DNA of 64,000 nt from Anthoceros angustus. Taxonomy: Eukaryota; Streptophyta; Anthocerotopsida; Anthocerotales; Anthocerotaceae. The first letter of the stretch is position 1. Each line of letters starts with the position of its first letter. The notes below the pieces were generated by a model. That model made no database searches, had not been told where the DNA came from, and worked only from the letters and a program-made list of their open reading frames with translations. The stretch covers positions 1,426,001-1,490,000 of the forward strand of contig MU008155.1 in NCBI GenBank assembly GCA_010909165.1, given 5' to 3'. Below are positions 1 through 11,141 of the stretch, piece by piece. The position numbers and the translations under genes were made by a program.

Positions 1-221
1 TGGGTAGCCAGCAGTCAGTCTCAACCCAGAGCTGATGGAAGCTGACATGAAATTGACCAGTTAAAGAGCGAACCTTGAAAGACATGGGGGAAATAAGATA
101 ACGTGGCACTTTCGGGAAGCTAGAGAGAGAGATCACATGAAAGAAGCTTGGTGGAAAGAGGTGCTACAGAGGGAATAGGGTACCAAGTAAGGTGGAGGTA
201 CCACTAGAGAGCTGATAGCTA

Positions 222-690
222 GGGAGCAACCCACCACCCACTAGAGAGCCCCCACTACCCACTAGAGAGCCGATGGGGAACAACCCACTATCCTCTACAG
301 AGCCAATGGGGGTTCCGATGGGGAACAACCCACCAAAGCACTGATGGGGAACAACCCACTACCCACCATACAACCGATAGGGAACAACCCACTAGAGCAC
401 CGATGGGGAACAACCCACTACCCACCATGGAGCCGATAGGGAACAACCCACTAGAGGGCCTTAGGCCAAGGGGGGCTAACCCCACGAATGTCGATCCCAC
501 GCCGATGGGGAACAACACACTAGAGAGCCGATGGGGAACAATCCACAAGAGGGCCGTAGGCCAAGGGGGGCTACCCCACGAATGTCGATCCCGCGCCGAT
601 GGGGAACAACGCACTAGGGAGCCGATGGGGAACAATCCACAAGAGGGCCGTAGGCCAAGGGGGGCTAGCCCCACGAATGTCGATCTTGTA
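222..690. repeat. Minisatellite array with nested 95-bp units
   Basis: A short core reading roughly GCCGATGGGGAACAACCCAC recurs many times from about 222. From 454 it is embedded in a longer unit that starts GAGGGCC, at 454, 549 and 643 (period 94-95 bp, about 2.5 copies). The longer unit contains AGGCCAAGGGGGGCTA and CCCCACGAATGTCGATC. One more isolated core lies near 995-1015. The open frames here arise from the repeat and are not supported as genes. Confidence 0.85.
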
Positions 691-1618
691 GCTACCTACA
701 GCTTTACTCCAAGTATGTCGTGGTCTGAGATAAGAAAAGGCTTACCTACGACTTGCACCGATGATGCCACGTCTTATGCGCTCGTTGCCGTCCTATATCA
801 TAAAATGAGATATGCAGAATCTATGTATTATCGTTAGATGTAGCATCTATGTATTATAGTTTTATAGTTAGATGTGCAACATCTATGTTTCATAAAGATG
901 AGGCTAGATATACTTAGATGTGCAGTGTCTTTGTGTGATAAAATATGTATGGAGACTTTATAAAAAAGAAGAGATGGGAAATCCCATCCACCCTGAGCCG
1001 ATGGGGAACAACCTTGTTTGCGCACCAACCTTTCACTCGTACCAGTCAATCCTCAGACTATACTCTTGCTCTGGGAATTCTACCGGACTTTGTTTCTCAT
1101 ATATTGGGACAATAATATCTTCGTTGACCTGATGCTCTTGATCCGCGTGCAGTGTGAGAATGAGAGTGGTATGGTCTGCACTTGGAGCTGGGCCCACGCC
1201 AAACGTCTCAAGATTCAAAAGATGCAAAAGGTTCTCACTATTAGTTCAAAGTTTTAACAACTAGAAAAAGATGAAAGCTAAGTCAAGATAAGGACATATC
1301 CACATTAAAGAGGTGCACAAAAAGGGTTGAAAATGCCAAAAGGAACCCTTTAAAACAACAAAAATATCAAAATAAATACAAAAAGCCACAAACAAATGCC
1401 AAAATTTTAGGGCAAGTGCGTGCACTTGTCGTAAAATGCGCATTTTTTGTATTTATTTTGATATTTTAGGGAAAAAAATTACACGCACTTGTCTCAAAAA
1501 CTTGGATTTTTTGTATTTTTTAATTTTTTGCTCTCTTTTTTTCTTTCAATGAACCATATGGGAATGCACTAGGACGCATGAACCGTATGGGTTCATGCCC
1601 TTAGGGCCTTCTTGACCC
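691..1618. other. Non-coding, no gene seen
   Basis: Mixed AT-rich sequence. It includes dispersed fragments around the words AGATGTGCAGTGT and CATCTATGTATTAT, which recur near 2435 and 3670, so these are probably remnants of one dispersed repeat family. No coding pattern or splice-linked frame was found. Confidence 0.5.
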
Positions 1619-1912
1619 CGGGTGCGCGTACTTTGTGTGCACACATGGGGGCAAGGAGGCCCAGGTGCACACACCTGGGCCTTGTCCCTTGGTGTGTGCA
1701 CAAGTGCGCGCACCTGGGCCCTCGTCCCCTAGTGTGTGCACTTGTTCACCCACCTGGGCCCCATTGCGCCTAGGTGCGCACACCTGGGTCTTCTTGCCCC
1801 CGAGTGTGCAAACATGTTTGCGCACATAGATCTTCTTGCTCATTTTGCGCAAACAAGCTTGCACACTATGATGTTGGGTGTGCAAACAAGTTTGCACACT
1901 TATCTCGTGCTA
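1619..1912. repeat. Degenerate array of short palindromes
   Basis: About six imperfect units of roughly 50 bp each centre on a self-complementary word built from TGTGCACA/TGCGCACA-like sequence. The clearest are GTGTGCAAACAAGTTTGCACAC near 1880 (split here as GTGTGCAAAC and GTTTGCACAC around AA), GCGCAAACAAGCTTGC near 1846 and GTGTGCAAACATGTTTGCGC near 1803. The left units carry the spacer CACCTGGGCC instead of an A/T centre. Each unit could form a hairpin on either strand. The frames on both strands are by-products of the symmetry. Confidence 0.75.
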
Positions 1913-2934
1913 TTCGTTTTCTAACAAAGACGCTTGTATAGGATGAACGGGGGACATGCACAATTAGCAGATAACAGACCGTTCTGATTATCTTCACTTC
2001 AAAATCACGGTGCCCTATCATGGATGCGGCACATTGTGACTAAATGAATATGCAAGGAGTGGCACCGCGAGTTTGAACAACACATTAAAATTAACAAAAA
2101 CCCTCAAAAAAAGCCTAAAGAAAATGAATACGCATTTTTGCCCAAAAAAAGACGGGATTTTAGCCATAACCTATTTTTGCTGGAGAAACCCCTTTCTACC
2201 CAAACGTTGTTAGCATCTATGTTTCATACAGAAAATTGAATACCAATATCAACTTCTCTTCTTGAAACTTAAGTTTGTACCGACTTGCCTCCTGACGAAT
2301 GAAATGTTGTTGTGAGAACATGTGTTAAAGTGATACATGAGGCAATCAAAATATGATACACGAGGTAGCCAAAGTTCTACACGAGGCAGTCAAAGTTCTA
2401 CACGAGGCAGTGAAAGTCCAGCGTCTATGTATTATACTTAGATGTGCAGTGTATGTGTCATAAAGATGAGGTTAGGGGAAGGCCACTATTGGGAAGAGTA
2501 TCCTTTTATCACGAACATTACTATGGATTTTACAGTGGATACTACTTCCGTAGTAAAACGTCAGTAGTAAACACAAAGCATTAGTACCGTGATAAAGTCT
2601 AGTATATCGTATATATTGGCTATACTCTATATTCTATATGAAGAACGTATGGAGTACTTTAATCAAGTATACCATATATTTTAGTTAATCTCTAAATTAT
2701 TATTACCTTTACCACAATATTTCCTACGTTGAACAACTACGGACTTTACTACGGGCTTTATTACGGTTAAAAATAATAGTTAGTTGACTGAGGATAATTA
2801 ACTATAACATATTAATTGTGGTTAAATGAGTGGGTTTCATTAACCACATATTGACCATAATTAATTAATCACGGTTAATAACCCTAAAGTCCGTTGTAAA
2901 GTCCTGTAGGGTCCCGTTGTACAGCCCTCCATTG

Positions 2935-3075
2935 TAGAAAAAGATCTCATAGTAAAATTCTATAGTAAAAGTCCGTAGTAAAATTTATAGTCCATAATAA
3001 AATTCTATAGAAAAAGTCTATAGTAAAATTCTTAGTAGTGAAATCCCTGTAGTAAACGGAATATAGCAAAAGTTT
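2935..3075. repeat. Short-period AGTAAAATTC-like repeat
   Basis: The words TAGTAAAATTCTATAG and TAGTAAAAGTCC recur at irregular 12-18 bp spacing. They look like a decayed short-unit tandem repeat. Related words start earlier, near 2540. Confidence 0.5.
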
Positions 3076-3117
3076 GGCTGGAAAGTGTTGTGAAAGTCTT
3101 AAGCGGTGTAGTAATTC

Positions 3118-3197
3118 TTAGGGGAGTGGGGAGAGGGGTAGGAGAAAGGAGAGGGAGGGGAGAGGAGGGAGAGGGGGAAGAGGGAGTGAGGGAGGAC
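3118..3197 (+). repeat. Polypurine (GA-rich) tract
   Basis: About 75 bases are almost purely G and A on this strand, with GGGGAGAGG-like words repeated. It is low-complexity sequence; a mirror-symmetric purine strand could form a triplex, but nothing else supports a function. Confidence 0.7.
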
Positions 3198-4499
3198 AAT
3201 TCTAAAAAACCAATGTTTGCAGATCTAGGCTACATCCTCCGAGCGTACCACACTTGCAACTCCGCTCCTTCAGTTTATTCAATACACAAGAGTTGTCCTC
3301 TCTAGCCAGCCTCCTTCTTCACATTGTTCCGCTAATGCTTCATATTAGTGCCAAAAAATTGCAATACATTGGCCTCAAATGACCAAGGACCAGAAATAGT
3401 TTGCTTGATGCATTGTTCAACATGAACCACAGTGGCTTCAGTTTGATTCCAAAAAACACTAATGAGAGGATTGTAGAGCACCAGATGGTAAAATGCACCC
3501 TATCCTTCATATCACGACATCTAATTACTTACTAAAGATGAGGTTAGATGTGCTAAAGATGAGGTTAGGGGAAGGATTAAGGGAAGGCTGGATGTCTCAC
3601 AGTAGCATGCCTATGAAGGACTTTGATTGCCTCATGAAGGACTTTGTCTGCCTTGTGTAGGACTTTGTAACTATGTGCAGTGTTTACGTATCATAGTTAG
3701 ATGTGCAGCATAGGAGTAACGGAAACTTGCGATGAAAATTGGCCTGGCTTCCTACGTGACACACACACTAATTGAGAATTGTGAGCTTGTTCTTTGTGAA
3801 AAGGTCTACATATACTGGTCCTTGGCATCAGCATATTCTTAAGATATCCTATTGGCATCTTCATATGCTGAAAATATCCTAAGAATACACTATAATATGC
3901 AAGAAATATCCTAAAGCATATTACTTATGCTTATCCACTTGGATATTGCTAACCATGTTTAATGAACACTAATAAATTCATATTTAACATAAGTACTTTA
4001 GATTAATTAATTCTAATTACTTACTAAAGATGAGTGATTATATTAATTAAAACTAATCAAACGCTAAACCCAAGTGCTCAATTTAGTGTCACACAGCATG
4101 AAAGCATCAATAAAAAGTGTGAAGGGGCAGGCTTTGCAAGCTTGCGCGTCTACAACAGTTAACACACACATAGTACAACGGGAAACGCCTTGTTGTTTTG
4201 TGGCCTTGAAATTAATTACCAAATGTGGGCGGATCAGCAGGGAGGCACCTTCTCACTATTATCCCAAACTAGATTCTGATTGTTGGGCACCATAAGTGGT
4301 GCTATATAAGCTCTAGGTGGAGCTAGTTTGTGTTCCCCAAACATTTTCAACCAATGCCAAGCATTGTGACTGCAATCCTCTGACCATGGCCCATAGATGA
4401 AGTCCTTCCTCAGGTTCCCATGTAGTATATGACTTAGGATACCCTTTCCAAAGGACAAGGAATTGCAACTGTTAGGGTTTCCTGGGATGGCTGGCTGAG

Positions 4500-4576
4500 A
4501 AGTGATTCCACTTCGAACTCATGCTAAGTGTGATAAATGATTCCACTTCGAACTCAGGCTGAGTGTGATAAGCTGA
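4500..4576. repeat. Two-copy 36-bp direct repeat upstream of MED33
   Basis: TGATTCCACTTCGAACTCA followed by GCTnAGTGTGATAA occurs at about 4502 and again at about 4538, with a few mismatches. It lies about 450 bp upstream of the MED33 start codon, so it could be promoter sequence, but no known element was recognised. Confidence 0.6.
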
Positions 4577-4995
4577 GGCGGTGGGCAAGGTGGAGGGTCT
4601 CCTAGATATAGTCTAAGGAGGGATGTATGAAGAACATCATGCACTTGCCATGTTGGTGGAATCTAAAGTTGATAAGCTGCAAGATAATTAATGACAACAT
4701 AAACTTTTGTCTCCATAGCAAGCAGGACTCACTAGCAACCATGACTTTCTTGCGTGGGTGTACCTGCAATGAATCTCAATAGCAAGGAATGAAAGAATGA
4801 CCATGCCGCATGACATTTATTCGTGAACCTCAGCCGCCCAACCCGGTGTGAGGAGTAAGTGCATATATGTGGATGCTAAATATTATGGTAATAAGTAGCA
4901 TATGTAGGTCTCTATACATATCGAAATTTTCCTGCTGAGGAGGCAGGCGAGTCCGACGTTGGCGTTGAGCCCCGTCCCCGGTTCAGCAGGGAGGG

Positions 4996-7900
4996 ATGGC
5001 CTTGGTGCCTGCTCAGCCGTGGGAGCTAGTGTTGGAGTATACAAGGGCTGCGGTGACGCGACAAGCGCATCCTTTTCAGTGGTCCAGGGATATAGCGGCG
5101 ATTCTTCATGGATCACACAGTCCAGTTCCCAGTTTAGAGCTGGGACGTGTCCTGACGCAGCACCTATGTAGCTCTCTTTATAGTTCCGGAGCCTGGCAGT
5201 ATCTGCAGCATGCCATGAGCTTCCTTCTCGTGGCTCCGGTGCACGTCATCGCGCTGCTCACGGCTAAGTATGTGGGGCTGTGTGAGCAATTCTGCCCACG
5301 TCGTGCAATGAAGAATTTTCATGGAGTACGAGAAGATTTCCAGCGTTCAGTTGTTGAATTGTTGCGTCTGGGTGTCTGTGCAGAATAATTCCACTTCGGC
5401 AGCAGCAACCAGACTTGTACACAAGCTACCTTGATCTCACTAGCATACATGTCTTCTCACTTGCCGCGGCAAAAACTCACCCGGAAGTGGACAGGTCTAA
5501 TTGGCTTGTTTCTCAACCAGGCTTGTAGCATGTGCACCTAATTGGGTCTTGCGCTTTTCTTATCTACCTTGTGTGGTCACTAGTTTCCGTATTGTTCAGG
5601 CTTGCGAAGGCTTTGGATGAAGCACTCCAACTCTCAGCTTGTCGAGACGTTCCTACCTCTGAACTGGGGGTCGTACTAGTCCACTTCCTGTTCACATTAA
5701 TCAACAGGCTAGCGGAAGCAACGGCTGAAGACTGGTCTGGTCGACCCGACTCACAAAACAAGTTAGGAACTCAGGGATTTCAAAATCAAGCCATGGACCC
5801 CGAAGGGGATATGGATGATCAGGTCAGGGAAGACCTTGAGCAGGTAAAACGGTCAAATGGGATCAAGGCTATTGATCTTATCTCAAAATTGATGGAGAGC
5901 CACAAAACCGCAGCGCTGATCCGTCTTGCGCGAAGAAACTTGTGAGCGTTTCCTCACATTAAGACCTGGCAGCATCATGCTAAGCAGTTGCGTGTAGGTG
6001 GGAGCAGTTGCTACCGCTTTTGGGGCCGCTCACCTCATTCTCTGCTGTGCTTGTTTTCAGGACTGAGAAGTGGCACCATCTGACAAAACGACTGCAGTTG
6101 TTGGAGGCACTGTCACGTGATGCCTCGTCCGCAGCACCTAAAGAATCTAATGAAGCTCTTGCAAGGCTAGCTTCTGCTCTACAGCATTGTCTTCAACGAG
6201 AATGGAGGCCAATCAATATGCCAGTGATCAGAGCTTTGTTAGAAACCCGCACATCGTCACTGTATGGTCCAGGGTACAATGTATCCAACAACGTGTCCAA
6301 CAATGTGTGCAACCGCCCTGCTTGGCTCCCTTTTGATATATACATGGAAGATGCTATGGAGGGAATGAGGCTTCCAGCAAGATCTGCTGCTCTGTGCTTG
6401 GCAGGTGTGTGTCCTCTGGGATGGGGGTGAGCATCAGTCTTTTGTAATGCTATGATCAGCTTGCACAGACTATATGACCTGCGTTGCGTGTGTGGTTTTG
6501 TAGACTTAATGAGATCCATGCAGCAAATTCAGTGTGCCTCTTGGCAGGACACATTTCTTGCAGTGTGGACTGCTGCCCTGCGCCTCGTGCATCGGGTAGG
6601 TCTGGGCCTTCACCCGTGCATTGATTTGTGGTAGACTGCATGAAACACGAGCTGATATTCTGTTTACGGATCCAGGACCGTGAGCGGATTGACGGACCCA
6701 AGCCTCAGTTTGAGTCTCGTTTCTGTATGCTACTGTCACTTGTACCTCTTGCGGCTGGCGTTGTCATTGAAGAAGAAGAGAAGGCACTGCAACGACCAGA
6801 GGGTTCCTCTGGAACAGGGGAGGAGAAAGAAAGAAAAGTCACTAGTAACCGCCGTATGTCATTTGGGAAAAGTTTGCAAGCCCTTGGACAACTGGAGTCC
6901 CTGCTCCATCCCCATCCAAACACTGCTGCTGCTGCTAATCAGGCAGCCGCAGCAGCTGCCACATTTGTTTCCACTCTCACAAATGGATCCACCTCTCGTG
7001 AAGGATTAGTAGAAAACTCAAACTCTAAACCGGCAGGTCAGGAACTTGCAGGAGGTGCTGCACTGCTTGGGCTGCTGATTTGAGGCGCATCTGAACTGCT
7101 TCGGTGGAACATAGTGTTGTCCTTTTTTGGGTTTTCTTTATGGTGAGGTCGCTGCTGACTTTTTCGTCCACTCTATTTTTGCAGCTGGTAACCTTCGGCA
7201 TCTTATTGTCGAAAGCTGCATTGCTAGGGGTTTGTTAGACACTTCTGCATACTTTTGGCCAGGGATGACAGCTTCAATAACAAGTACTCCTAATCAGTCA
7301 TCAACAGTTGCACCGACACCTTGGACAATGTTTATGGACGGTGCAGCGCTTTCAGGATCCTTGCGCTCATCTCTCATATCAACCCCAGCTGGAAGGTGTG
7401 CACATTTTGTAAACGTAGTCATGCATTGGCTGTGAAAAACAGCAGAGGAGCTTTCTGTTTGTTTGAAAATAATGAGCGTTTTCCCAACATGTTTGCACTG
7501 TGTATTGAAGTCTAGCGGAGCTCGAGAAAGTGTATAATCTAGCCATAAACGGACCAGAGGAGGATAGAAGTGCTGCTGCCAGCATTCTTTGTGGGGCATC
7601 ATTATTAACGGGGTGGAAAATCCAGGCATGCACCAACCTCCTTGCATATTTATGATTGAATGATATGTGACCAATTCTGTCTCTTTCTCATGACTCCTGG
7701 CCTGTTTAAGGTATCTTGGATCAAAACTTCTCTTCGACCTCTGAATCGAGTGCATATCATGGTTGCAGGAACATGCTGTAAGATTAGCAGTTGGGTTGCT
7801 ATCACCACCTGCCCCTGATACCAGGAATGGTGGGAGCTATTTGATATCATATGCACCAATGCTTTTGGCTACTCTTGTAGCATTGGGAAATGTTGAAGTT

Positions 7901-10275
7901 GTTGATATACTTTCACTCTATGGCATGGTACTGTCTATCACCCTCAAGTTGACCTTTCACCTAGGAGGGTTTCTCAGGTTTTTGTATCTGAGATGCTGAT
8001 TGTGACTGGTCTGTCTTGTTTCTTGAATGGATCTTTTGCAGTTTCCAGAACTGGCAGAGAACTTGCTTCCGATTTGTGAGGTTTTTGGGGCTCTTCCTGC
8101 CAAGCCAGCTGCCACAAGCCCTGGAGAAGATGCCTCTGTGTACTCTGTTTTCTCCAGTGCCTTCCTTTTGCTGCTTAGGCTTTGGAAGTTCCATCGACCA
8201 CCTTCTGAGCACTGTTTGCTGGGCAGTGGTGCTCCGATAGGTGCAGAGATGAATCTTGAATATCTTTTGCAGTTACGCAATTCACAGCTTATCTCGTCAT
8301 CATCATGCACCGACAGGACGTCCAAGTCATTCTCCTCCCCAAAAGGGTCCTCTTCTAGTTCTAACTCTGGAGGACCTCAGCTGGTATCTCTTGATTCATA
8401 CCCCAAGCTAAAAGGTTGGTATGTGCAGCACAGTGCCTGCATTGCTGCCCCTCTGTCTGGCTCGGAAGGGACAGATCCACTTCAGCAACATGTCGAAAGG
8501 CTGCTTTCTCTGATTTTCAAGAAACAAGCAAAAAGTGGCAGCTCATCCAGCTCAAGCGGTGTTATAACCACTGGGGATGACATATCTGGAAGGGCAGTGT
8601 TACCTGCGTGGGACATCATAACTGCAACCCCTTTGTTGGTGCATTCTATGCTACAAGCATGTGCGTATGGAAAGCTGGCTCCTCGAGATTTGACCACAGG
8701 TTGTTCTCCTATATCCATGGCTGGATTCTTTGCCTTTTCCTTGAAGGATGTCATCATGATCTCTTGTCTCTTGTGGCAGGACTCAGGGAGTTGGTAGACT
8801 ATCTTCCAGCAACTGTGGCAACAATTGTGAGCTACTTCACAGCAGAAATCACCAGGGGCGTTTGGGATCCAGCATCCATGAATGGTAGTGAATGGCCCAG
8901 TCCGGCAGCTCATCTCTCAACAATTGAATCTGAAATCCAGGAGATTTTAACCTCAGTCGGAGTGCAAGTACCAAGCAATATTACCGGTGTGTAAAGTGTT
9001 TTGCTGAGAGTGTTTTGGTGTGAGAGTCGGAGTAACAAACGCTCCTTCTTTGGTGTACACACAGTTTGTTGATCAAATAGGCTGTCTAACATTCACGCTC
9101 AATTTTTGTATGCAGCCACAACACCTTCGTGTGGACCTGCCTCGCTGCCACTTCCTCTTGCAGCCTTGGTTAGCCTCACCATCACGTTCAAGCATGACAA
9201 GTCGTTGCCACTAAACATTGCTGGTTTGGCTCTGGAGTATGCTGCAGGCGGAAGCCCATGGCCTAGTATGCCTGTGTCTGTTGCTCTCTGGGCCCAGAAA
9301 GTGCCAAGGTATCATGATTATACGGTATTTGTGGGAACAAAATCGGTGTTCAAGCAAAGCAATGTAGCTGTGGCCCAGCTTTTGAGAAGCTGCTTTGCTG
9401 CAACTCTTGGAGCACCCTCCTCCCCTTTCACCAAAGTTTCAACGCAGGGAGGTGTAGGAGCCCTTCTGGGTGAGGGTAACCATAGCTCCAACAGTGGAAG
9501 GCCAACAATATTTCCTGGGGTGCTTTACTTGAGGGCATATCCTGTCATCCATGATATCACCTTCTTGAGTGATGAGATACTTGTTCTTGTTGCTGCGGCA
9601 GCAAGAGAGTTGGCCACAGGAGCAGCTAGGGACTTGGCCCAAAATGCAGCCAGAGAGCAGGGTGTGGATGGGGACGGCGTAAGAAAAAGGGCGAGGACGT
9701 CTGTTCACCCTTCCTTGACAAGTGCGATGGCCAAGGTAACACAAGCGACAGCTCTCGGGGCCTCTCTCTTATTTGTCTCAGGTGGGAATACTCTGGCCCA
9801 AGTGCTCTACTTCCAGACATTGCCAACATGGTTCATGTCCGTCACTGGGTTCAAGGGAATAGACAATGCTCGGAGGGGGCCAGGTGCCAGTATTTTAGAA
9901 GGATACGCAATAGCACATTTTGCTCTGTTATCTGGTATGCTCACCTGGGGAGTATCCGTCCTCGACGATTCAACAGACAGAAAGAGGACATTGGCCACGC
10001 ATATGGATTTCATAGCTAAGGGATTAGAAGCTAAACTTGCCATCGGTTGCGAGCACGCGTACTGGAGGGCATATGTCATCGGTTATTTGGGTTTCATGGT
10101 CACCTGTGCCCCGACCTGGATTGTAGATATCCCGCAAGAAACATTACTTGTTTTAGCTAGGCATTTGCGATTATGGCATGAGCCTGAACTTGCGGTGGCT
10201 CTTTTAGAACGAGGTGGCTCGCCGTGCCTGTCAGCCACAGCCGAATTGGCATTGCGCTCTTCCAACCACAATTGA
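4996..10275 (+). CDS. MED33: Mediator tail subunit 33 (MED33A/B, REF4/RFR1 family)
   Basis: MED33 is a plant-specific subunit of the Mediator tail; in Arabidopsis the pair REF4/RFR1 restrains phenylpropanoid gene expression. I phased 12 exons: 4996-5267, 5384-5494, 5600-5941, 6061-6404, 6504-6595, 6676-7036, 7185-7395, 7511-7625, 7769-7927, 8042-8699, 8780-8986, 9116-10275. They sum to 4032 nt (1343 aa), close to the roughly 1300 aa of Arabidopsis members. Family-like blocks in order include WLPFDIYMEDAMEG, SWQDTFLAVWTAALRLV, NLRHLIVESCIAR, SLAELEKVY, SVYSVFSSAFLLLLRLWKF, NGSEWPSPAAHLST and LPLPLAALVSLTIT. The start is the first in-frame ATG ahead of the conserved N-terminal block. Exon 6 has a second frame-preserving donor after 7054. 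Intron 8 uses a GC donor. It converges with the DUF455 gene. Confidence 0.93.
7626..7768 (+). other. GC-AG intron (MED33 intron 8)
   Basis: The coding sequence ends ATC CAG and resumes GAA CAT GCT, giving the conserved KIQEHAV junction of the family. The bases after CAG are GCATGC, so the donor is GC rather than GT; the acceptor TTGCAG is normal. No GT within the exon edge keeps both the frame and the conserved residues. Confidence 0.8.
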
Positions 10276-11141
10276 TGGTTTGTCTGAAGAGGTAAGAAAT
10301 AATGGGAAATGCGCCTCCACTTCACCAGCGTCGCCTCAAATTCTCTGTGCAGAGATGACCTAACGGCAGTTCAGAACATACTCTCTTGAAGTCCCCCCGT
10401 CCCCGATCGATCTTCGTGAGGTCCTAGGTTCATCCAGCGCCGGTAGAGAAGTCAGATCACAGTGATCAAGCCCTATGCCATCCGATTCCGATTGATTATC
10501 ACTTCGGCCCTCCACATCCTGCAAGCCACGTACCGATTCCCCATGTTTGTCGTGGTCGAATAATTTGTGGACAGGCCTAGGGTATGGTACTCTCACTTTC
10601 CAAAGCTACGATCATCTCCAGTCTTTCTTTCACCTATCAGACGAGACAAATAGTGAGCATCGGATTTCCTCAAAGAGACGACGTTCTCCCACCAAACTAC
10701 TTTATTTGTCTTAGTCGAAAGCACCTTAAGTAGCTGCAAATTCAGGTGGCCATCTCTGATGTCTTCCATGGGCAACCTGTCTTCTTGAGGTGGGGATGAA
10801 GGAAACGTCTGCTCCTCCTGCATCAAGAATACCATGCAGCACATGGAGCAGCCTTGATGATACGTAGGCTGGCTTAAGTTACCAAAAGACTGGAACCAAG
10901 AAATGCAGACTTTTTGCATGGCTGCAGCTGTTAGTAAACGCTTGAGTCACACCCATCCTTACAGTGAAAGATCCAGCGATTCCTTGGTGGCCCGGCCTGT
11001 CACTCGAACGGATTCGCTCATCTTCCCTTGCTCCTTTTCGTAGGCCCCTTCCGCGTGGCATCTTGTTGTTAGCATCAAGATCTGCCTCCTTCGGCTGCCC
11101 AGACTCAGTCAAGCTGTCAAACCTGGATGGGACTCACAGGA
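10276..11141. other. Convergent intergenic region, no gene assigned
   Basis: This holds the presumed 3' UTRs of MED33 (+) and the DUF455 gene (-). Three minus-strand open frames (10360-10596, 10593-10919, 10879-11112) show no recognisable family and no phased joining, so I leave them out. Confidence 0.5.

Larger units (their letters stand above)
1926..4495. other. AT-rich intergenic tract with scattered short repeats
   Basis: No coding region is recognised in about 2.5 kb. It contains a run of about three 21-22 bp units around TTCTACACGAGGCAG (about 2350-2420) and a short hairpin with arms TGTGGTTAAATG (about 2817) and CATTAACCACA (about 2838). Dispersed fragments are shared with 840-930. 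Long A/T stretches and no phased splice sites argue against genes. Confidence 0.6.

Noticed and set aside
1601-1897. Open frames on both strands with His/Thr/Cys-rich repeats
   Set aside because: They arise from the palindromic repeat units, which is why both strands stay open.
10360-11112. Three minus-strand open frames downstream of the DUF455 stop
   Set aside because: They lie past a clear stop codon of the DUF455 gene, show no known domain and do not join in phase; best read as 3' UTR and intergenic sequence.
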